Origin: Candidatus Omnitrophota bacterium
GTDB taxonomy: Bacteria; Omnitrophota; Gorgyraeia; Gygaellales; Profunditerraquicolaceae
Length of the DNA stretch: 9,780 nucleotides
Assembly (NCBI GenBank): GCA_028717055.1
Contig: JAQUOO010000043.1
Span: 1-9,780 of the forward strand
Reading direction: 5' to 3'
Part shown: piece by piece, positions 5,791-9,780 of the stretch
How the letters are laid out: each line of letters begins with the position of its first letter
Position numbering within the stretch: position 1 is the stretch's first letter
Program-made: the position numbers and the translations under genes
The notes under the pieces: generated by a model
The model's database searches: none
What the model saw: the letters and a program-made list of their open reading frames with translations, nothing else
Told to the model about the DNA's origin: nothing

Positions 5791-6342
5791 TTATTTTCCA
5801 CCACCCGTTGCCTGAGCCTTACCCACTTTCTTTTTCACGTATTCTCCGACAAAACGAATACCTTTACCCTTATAAGGCTCTGGCGGATATATGGAGCGTA
5901 TCTCAGTCGATACTTTACCAACCAACGCCTTATCAATACCTCTTACAACTACCTGGGTCGGTTTAGGAGTCTCGATTTTTATTCCATCAGGAATAGGAAA
6001 ATTCACCTGATGGGAAAAACCCAAACTCATATTCAGATTATTACCCTGCACACCGGCTTTAAAACCTACGCCGATTATCTCAAGTTCCTTTACATAACCC
6101 TCGGTAACCCCTTTAATCATATTCAGCACCAAAGCGCGGTACAATCCATGCAAAGACCTGTCCATCTTTGTATCGGCAACGCGCTTCACCAGAACCTGCC
6201 CGTCTTTAATTTCAAGGCTTATCCGAGGAGAAAATTCCATATCCAATTTCCCCTTCGAAGATTCAACCAAGACAGTATTACCTTTGACTTCAATCTTTAC
6301 TTCCTTGGGAATAACTATGGGTTTTTTACCTATTCTAGACAT
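5791..6342 (-). CDS. rplF: 50S ribosomal protein L6 (uL6)
   Basis: L6 binds 23S rRNA near the sarcin-ricin loop, where elongation factors dock. The protein is 183 residues, normal for the family. It consists of two similar L6 alpha/beta domains. It starts MSRIGKKPIVIPKEVKIEVK, has a middle section with ELEIIGVGFKAGVQGNNL (87-104), and ends with the signature PPEPYKGKGIR (153-163) followed by EYVKKKVGKA. The ATG at 6340-6342 has GAGGG 7 nt upstream. A 36-nt spacer separates it from rpsH, and it ends one base before rplR. Confidence 0.98.
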   Translation of the reverse strand: MSRIGKKPIVIPKEVKIEVKGNTVLVESSKGKLDMEFSPRISLEIKDGQVLVKRVADTKMDRSLHGLYRALVLNMIKGVTEGYVKELEIIGVGFKAGVQGNNLNMSLGFSHQVNFPIPDGIKIETPKPTQVVVRGIDKALVGKVSTEIRSIYPPEPYKGKGIRFVGEYVKKKVGKAQATGGGK

Positions 6343-6378
6343 TAATTTACCCTCTATTTTATCTTTACAGATTTCCGG

Positions 6379-6774
6379 CTACCAGATATAACCGATGACC
6401 TCTCCGCCTAAATTATCTTCCCGGGCATCCTTATCGGTCATAATTCCTTTAGATGTCGAAATGATTGCCAACCCTCTGCCTCTTAAAACTACCGGCACCT
6501 TTTTATGCTTCACGTATGAACGTAATCCGGGACGGGATATACGCTTGATATTTCTGATTGCGGACTTTCCTGCGACATATTTTAAATATATACGGGCCTG
6601 CCCCTGCTTCTTATCTTCAATCAATTTAAAATTATCAACATAGCCTTCTCTCTTTAGGATCTCTAAAATAGATTTTATTGTGTTAGAAGCCGGGACATCC
6701 ACGCTATCCCTTTTTGTAATTATTGCGTTACGAATTATCGTAAATACATCGGCTATTAAATCTGTTCTCGACAT
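6379..6774 (-). CDS. rpsH: 30S ribosomal protein S8 (uS8)
   Basis: S8 binds helix 21 of 16S rRNA in the 30S body, and in E. coli it represses spc-operon translation at the rplE start. The protein is 131 residues, the standard length, from the ATG at 6772-6774. It starts MSRTDLIADVFTIIRNA and has VPASNTIKSILEILKREGYV, KRISRPGLRSYVKHKKVPVV, and the C-terminal motif GRGLAIISTSKGIMTDKDAR followed by GGEVIGYIW. GAGGAG lies 4-6 nt upstream. The reading frame stays open another 45 codons upstream, but that part overlaps rpsN in a different frame and is not S8-like. The spacer to rpsN is 17 nt. Confidence 0.98.
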   Translation of the reverse strand: MSRTDLIADVFTIIRNAIITKRDSVDVPASNTIKSILEILKREGYVDNFKLIEDKKQGQARIYLKYVAGKSAIRNIKRISRPGLRSYVKHKKVPVVLRGRGLAIISTSKGIMTDKDAREDNLGGEVIGYIW

Positions 6775-6791
6775 TATTCTCCTCGATTTTC

Positions 6792-6977
6792 TTACCAGCT
6801 TGCTTTTTTTACTCCCGGGATTAAACCCTGCCAAGCTAATTCCCTGAAACATATACGACACAATTGAAACCTGCGCAAATAACCGCCGCTTCGGCCGCAG
6901 ATAGCGCAACGGTTATGCTTGCGCGTCGAAAATTTTGCCTGCCTTTTCCATCTTGCTATTTGTGAATTCTTAGCCAT
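6792..6977 (-). CDS. rpsN: 30S ribosomal protein S14, zinc-binding type (uS14, type Z)
   Basis: S14 sits in the head of the 30S subunit near the decoding site. This is the short zinc form, 61 residues, starting [16 protein letters not shown]. Cys24, Cys27, Cys40 and Cys43 form the two CxxC pairs, and the C-terminus has [16 protein letters not shown], a hallmark of the family. The ATG at 6975-6977 lies 8 nt after the rplE stop. The nearest AAAGGA sits only about 2 nt before the ATG, and a second AAGGA lies 12 nt away across the rplE stop. The Shine-Dalgarno spacing is therefore unusual, and coupling to rplE is likely. Confidence 0.97.
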   Translation of the reverse strand: MAKNSQIARWKRQAKFSTRKHNRCAICGRSGGYLRRFQLCRICFRELAWQGLIPGVKKASW

Positions 6978-6985
6978 ATCCTTTA

Positions 6986-7540
6986 TCAGTCCTTATCTGT
7001 TTTAAAGGGGACGCCGAATAATTTCAATATAAGGCGGGCCTCTTCTTTGTTTCTAACATTCTTGATAACAATGGTAATATCCATACCCTGGGTGCGGGTC
7101 AATTTATCGTATTCCATCTCCGGAAAAATCCCCTGCTCGCTAAGACCTAGCGTATAATTACCCGCCTTGTCAAATGCGTCAGGAGAAACCCCTCTAAAGT
7201 CACGGATACGCGGAAGCGCTATGTTCACCAAACGATCCAGGAATTCATACATCATAAACCTGCGTAAAGTAACCTTGCAACCTACGGGAGAATTTTCTTT
7301 AACTTTAAAATTCGAGATAGCTTTCTTAGCCCGGCGCATGACCGCCTTCTGTCCGGTAATCAAGGCTAACTCATCCATTGCTTTTTCCAGTATCTTCACA
7401 TCTTGAAGCGCTTCCCCCACACCCATATTCACCACCATCTTCTCAATTCGAGGAACCGCCATCCTATTCCTGATTTTTAATTCCTGCATCAGCTGCGGAA
7501 CTATTTCTTTTCTGTATTTTTCTAATAATCTTGGAATCAT
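6986..7540 (-). CDS. rplE: 50S ribosomal protein L5 (uL5)
   Basis: L5 binds 5S rRNA and contacts the P-site tRNA and S13 at the subunit bridge. The protein is 184 residues. It starts [20 protein letters not shown], with the N-terminal domain motif [16 protein letters not shown], then [21 protein letters not shown] and [19 protein letters not shown]. The C-terminal part has GISEQ-like [11 protein letters not shown] followed by the GMDITIVI strand. The ATG at 7538-7540 has AAGGG 4-5 nt upstream in a purine-rich leader. A 46-nt spacer with nothing recognisable separates it from rplX. Confidence 0.98.
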   Translation of the reverse strand: MIPRLLEKYRKEIVPQLMQELKIRNRMAVPRIEKMVVNMGVGEALQDVKILEKAMDELALITGQKAVMRRAKKAISNFKVKENSPVGCKVTLRRFMMYEFLDRLVNIALPRIRDFRGVSPDAFDKAGNYTLGLSEQGIFPEMEYDKLTRTQGMDITIVIKNVRNKEEARLILKLFGVPFKTDKD

Positions 7541-7586
7541 TTTTCCCTTTTTCCCCTATACTAAATGCCACCTACTAACTGCTGTT

Positions 7587-7898
7587 TTAAATTGCTTCTT
7601 TGCAAGATTTGCAAACTCTGGATTTCGTTCCGTCTTTAAGTATCAAAAAACCCACCCTGGTAGCCTTATCGCAATGCTTACAAACCAACATGATATTACT
7701 CAAATCCATCGGCATTTCGATTGAAACAATTCCGCCTTTCTGGTCCTGGCGGGTCTGCCGCTTGTGTTTCTTGGCTAAATTTATTCCTTCTACAAGGGCG
7801 CGTCCGCTTTCATTAAAAATCTGGATGACTTTACCCTTTTTTCCTTTATCTTTTCCTTTTATTACCTGGATAATGTCGTTCTTTTTAATTTTTTGCAT
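7587..7898 (-). CDS. rplX: 50S ribosomal protein L24 (uL24) with two CxxC pairs
   Basis: L24 is an assembly initiator of the 50S subunit and lies near the peptide exit tunnel. The protein is 103 residues with an N-terminal KOW motif, KKNDIIQVIKGKDKGKKGKV (residues 5-24), then EGINLAKKHKRQT and the conserved GGIVSIEMPMDLSNIML. The C-terminal third has Cys73/Cys76 and Cys96/Cys99, two CxxC pairs suggestive of a zinc ribbon, found in many but not all bacterial L24. The ATG at 7896-7898 shares one base with the rplN stop (TAATG). GAGGT lies about 6 nt upstream. Confidence 0.96.
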   Translation of the reverse strand: MQKIKKNDIIQVIKGKDKGKKGKVIQIFNESGRALVEGINLAKKHKRQTRQDQKGGIVSIEMPMDLSNIMLVCKHCDKATRVGFLILKDGTKSRVCKSCKEAI

Positions 7899-8266
7899 TA
7901 GATTACCTCGGGTGCCAAAGATATAATCTTGGAGAAATTCTTATCCCTTAATTCGCGGGCTACCGGGCCGAATACGCGCGTGCCGCGGGGATTATCCTGG
8001 TTATCTATAAAAACAACCGCATTCCGGTCAAACCTCAACACTGAACCGTCAAGGCGCCTGATTGGCTGCCGGGTTCTTACGATAACAGCCCTGCCTTTTT
8101 CGCCTTTCTTGATCGTGGCATCCGGAGAAGACTCTTTGATATTAACGTTAATAATATCCCCGATCTCGGCATTAGAACAATTCTTTTTTCCTAAAACTCC
8201 GATCAATGATGCCTTTTTCGCGCCGGTGTTATCCGCAACATCTAATATAGAACGCAACTGAATCAT
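7898..8266 (-). CDS. rplN: 50S ribosomal protein L14 (uL14)
   Basis: L14 lies at the 50S interface and forms bridges to the 30S subunit. It is also the docking site of the silencing factor RsfS. The protein is 122 residues, the exact family norm. It starts MIQLRSILDVADNTGAKKAS and has GDIINVNIKESSPDATIKKG, KGRAVIVRTRQPIRRLDGSV, FDRNAVVFIDNQDNPRGTRV and FGPVARELRDKNFSKIISLA. The ATG at 8264-8266 begins at the base right after the rpsQ stop. GGAG lies 6 nt upstream within the final rpsQ codons. Confidence 0.98.
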   Translation of the reverse strand: MIQLRSILDVADNTGAKKASLIGVLGKKNCSNAEIGDIINVNIKESSPDATIKKGEKGRAVIVRTRQPIRRLDGSVLRFDRNAVVFIDNQDNPRGTRVFGPVARELRDKNFSKIISLAPEVI

Positions 8267-8548
8267 TTAAATCTCCTCTTTTACTTCTACCTTAGCCGCC
8301 TCGCTAACTTTTTTGATAACTTCAACTACCCTAAAATGCTTATCTTTAGAAAGAGGCCGGGTTTCTTCAATCTTTACGGTATCCCCAAGCTTAGCGATCC
8401 CCTTCTCGTCATGAGCTTTGAATTTGTTGAAAATCTTAGCAATACGCGAATATTTGGAGTGTTTACTTATCCTTATAACGCGCACAACCACCGTCTTTTG
8501 CATTTTGTCGCTTATTACCGTACCAATAAACTCTTTTCTCTTTCCCAT
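8267..8548 (-). CDS. rpsQ: 30S ribosomal protein S17 (uS17)
   Basis: S17 is a primary 16S rRNA-binding protein in the 30S body, with an OB fold. The protein is 93 residues, a little longer than the usual 80-90 because of a charged tail, VSEAAKVEVKEEI. It carries RKEFIGTVISDKMQKTVVVR, then KHSKYSRIAKIFNKFKAHDE, and the conserved GDTVKIEETRPLSKDKHFRV. The ATG at 8546-8548 lies 4 nt after the rpmC stop. Upstream there is only A-rich sequence with a poor AAGAAAG match, so coupling with rpmC is likely. Confidence 0.97.
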   Translation of the reverse strand: MGKRKEFIGTVISDKMQKTVVVRVIRISKHSKYSRIAKIFNKFKAHDEKGIAKLGDTVKIEETRPLSKDKHFRVVEVIKKVSEAAKVEVKEEI

Positions 8549-8552
8549 ATTT

Positions 8553-8753
8553 TTATTCTTTCTTGGAGTTCAAAATAGTTTCGACTACCGCAATGTCTTT
8601 CTTAACCGAAGAGAACAAATGCGGCTTTTCTACTCTTCCTGTATAACGCTGGGAGTTCAATTTAAAAAGCTCATCCTTCAGGGCTTTCTCTTTCTCCAGC
8701 AATTCAGCCTTTGATAAGTTAATTAAGTCTTTCGCTTTCAGTCTTTTTGCCAT
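8553..8753 (-). CDS. rpmC: 50S ribosomal protein L29 (uL29)
   Basis: L29 lies beside L23 at the peptide tunnel exit, where trigger factor and SRP dock. The protein is 66 residues, normal length. It is a helical hairpin starting MAKRLKAKDLINLSKAELLE, with the pattern ALKDELFKLNSQRYTGRVEK and DIAVVETILN. The ATG at 8751-8753 comes one base after the rplP stop (TAA T ATG). No Shine-Dalgarno is visible in the upstream 20 nt. Translation must depend on ribosomes ending rplP, which fits the tight S10-type operon order L16-L29-S17. Confidence 0.96.
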   Translation of the reverse strand: MAKRLKAKDLINLSKAELLEKEKALKDELFKLNSQRYTGRVEKPHLFSSVKKDIAVVETILNSKKE

Positions 8754-8754
8754 A

Positions 8755-9171
8755 TTATTTATGTATACGTGATATAAACTTTGTCCTGAGTGGTAACTTA
8801 TAGGCTACAAGCCTAAAACACTGGCGAGCATACTCTTCCGGAACGCCGCCCAATTCAAACAAGATTCTGCCTCTTTTAACCACGGCTACCCAATGATCCA
8901 AATCACCCTTACCTTTACCCATACGCACTTCTGCCGGTTTTTTAGTTATTGATTTATCCGGAAAAACCCTGATCCAAAGCTTCCCGCCCTTATGCAGCTG
9001 ACGGGCGATAATAACACGAGCAGCTTCAATCTGAGTATTTTTTAACCACCCGTTATCCAAGCTCTTCAATCCGAATTCACCAAAGGCTAAATCTGCACCG
9101 CTAGTGGCTACTCCCCTGCGCTGCCCCTTTTGTAATTTACGGTATTTTACTCTCTTGGGCATTAAAGGCAT
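8755..9171 (-). CDS. rplP: 50S ribosomal protein L16 (uL16)
   Basis: L16 joins late in 50S assembly and shapes the A site and peptidyl-transferase region. The protein is 138 residues, the usual size. It starts [20 protein letters not shown], with [23 protein letters not shown] split across residues 30-52. It then has [53 protein letters not shown] and KLPLRTKFI. The ATG at 9169-9171 lies one base after the rpsC stop and has GGAG 10 nt upstream. A second ATG three codons later would lie 19 nt from that GGAG, so the first is preferred. Confidence 0.97.
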   Translation of the reverse strand: MPLMPKRVKYRKLQKGQRRGVATSGADLAFGEFGLKSLDNGWLKNTQIEAARVIIARQLHKGGKLWIRVFPDKSITKKPAEVRMGKGKGDLDHWVAVVKRGRILFELGGVPEEYARQCFRLVAYKLPLRTKFISRIHK

Positions 9172-9172
9172 T

Positions 9173-9780
9173 TTAGTTCATCTCCTTTTTAGCCTTTCCT
9201 TCTTCGGCCTTCGCTTCAGGAACATCCTGAATCACTTTCTTTTCCAAAACATCCCCCTTATATATCCAGACTTTAACACCTATAAGCCCATAAGTAGTAA
9301 GACTCTCGGCAAGACCATAGTCTATATCCGCCCGAAAAGTCTGCAACGGAACTTTCCCAAGCTTATAAGTTTCGGTCCGGGACATTTCTGCTCCGTTTAA
9401 GCGTCCCGCACAGCAAACGCGTATACCTTTAACTCCGGCATTGATTGACTGCTCCATAGCTCGTTTTACCGCCCTGCGAAACGCAACGCGTTTTTCCATT
9501 TGGAAAGCGACGTTTTCAGCGACTAATTGCGCGTCCCAAGCTGGATTCTTAACTTCTTCGATGTCAATAGCGATTTCCTGTTTCGCTAAACTATTCAAAT
9601 CTCCTCTTAAACGTTCAATATCAGCCCCGTGACGGCCGATAATAAGCCCGGGGCGAGCGCTAAATATCCTGATTCTAATCTTATCCGCCAATCTATCGAT
9701 TACAATTCTAGACACTGCAGCCTGTTTAAATCTTTTCTTGATGAATTTACGGATATTGTAATCCTGATATATGAATTTGG
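9173..9780 (-). CDS. rpsC: 30S ribosomal protein S3 (uS3), 5' end cut by window edge
   Basis: S3 forms part of the mRNA entry channel in the head of the 30S subunit and has helicase activity with S4 and S5. The frame is open to the right edge, where it reads [20 protein letters not shown] and continues into SRIVIDRL, so the true start is outside the window; about 30 N-terminal residues are missing by comparison with E. coli S3. The KH domain is seen as [18 protein letters not shown], with GRHG as the GxxG loop. The C-terminal domain has [39 protein letters not shown] and [10 protein letters not shown]. The end is a charged Lys/Glu-rich tail. A GTG at 9713-9715 is internal and not a start. Confidence 0.96.
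   Translation of the reverse strand, partial: KFIYQDYNIRKFIKKRFKQAAVSRIVIDRLADKIRIRIFSARPGLIIGRHGADIERLRGDLNSLAKQEIAIDIEEVKNPAWDAQLVAENVAFQMEKRVAFRRAVKRAMEQSINAGVKGIRVCCAGRLNGAEMSRTETYKLGKVPLQTFRADIDYGLAESLTTYGLIGVKVWIYKGDVLEKKVIQDVPEAKAEEGKAKKEMN

Noticed and set aside
5802..5804. GTG as the start of rplR
   Set aside because: It has no spaced Shine-Dalgarno and overlaps the rplF end, while the ATG at 5787-5789 gives the usual L18 length and follows rplF by one base.
5512..6345. A 277-codon open frame on the plus strand, opposite rplR and rplF
   Set aside because: It lies fully antisense to two well-conserved ribosomal genes, has no recognisable domain, and is explained by codon bias of the opposite strand.
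6775..6909. A 45-residue N-terminal extension of S8
   Set aside because: It overlaps rpsN in another frame, is unlike any S8 N-terminus, and the ATG at 6772-6774 has a strong Shine-Dalgarno and gives normal S8 length.
9713..9715. GTG as the start of rpsC
   Set aside because: The upstream codons continue a clear S3 sequence up to the window edge, so this GTG is an internal valine codon.

Overview
The window is a stretch of bacterial chromosome carrying the conserved S10/spc/alpha ribosomal-protein cluster, read entirely on the minus strand. Transcription runs from the right edge (position 9780) to the left edge (position 1). The order is rpsC (5' end cut off), rplP, rpmC, rpsQ, rplN, rplX, rplE, rpsN, rpsH, rplF, rplR, rpsE, rplO, secY, adk, map, infA, rpmJ, rpsM, rpsK, rpsD (3' end cut off). 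All 21 genes are intact apart from the two edge genes. No mobile-element genes, tRNA, rRNA or CRISPR array are visible.

Layout. Positions 9780-8267 hold the end of the S10-type segment (S3, L16, L29, S17). Positions 8266-3135 hold the spc-type segment (L14, L24, L5, S14, S8, L6, L18, S5, L15, SecY). Most genes here overlap slightly or are separated by 0-10 nt; the largest gaps are 46, 36 and 17 nt. The L30 gene rpmD, which in many bacteria sits between rpsE and rplO, is absent. An AT-rich 181-bp spacer (2954-3134) separates secY from adk. It holds a long imperfect palindrome with 7-bp periodic repeats and a possible promoter facing adk. Adenylate kinase, methionine aminopeptidase and IF-1 then precede an alpha-like segment (L36, S13, S11, S4).

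The genes work together in making and using ribosomes. The r-proteins build the two subunits, IF-1 acts in initiation, Map trims the N-terminal methionine, SecY is the membrane channel for exported nascent chains, and Adk balances adenine nucleotides.

The organism is a bacterium of moderate GC content. S4, S14, L36, L24 and Adk all carry Cys-based, probably zinc-binding motifs. The gene order, the missing rpmD and the style of the AT-rich intergenic repeat would fit an uncultured lineage such as Omnitrophota or another PVC-related group. That assignment is a weak inference and needs a phylogeny.

I see no previously undescribed protein system here. The most unusual signals are in non-coding RNA. 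First, three copies of one 10-mer between infA and rpmJ can form two mutually exclusive hairpins around the rpmJ ribosome-binding site, with a seven-codon mini-ORF on top. Second, the secY-adk spacer combines the palindrome and the possible promoter. Third, short hairpins lie near the starts of rplO, rpsM and rpsK.
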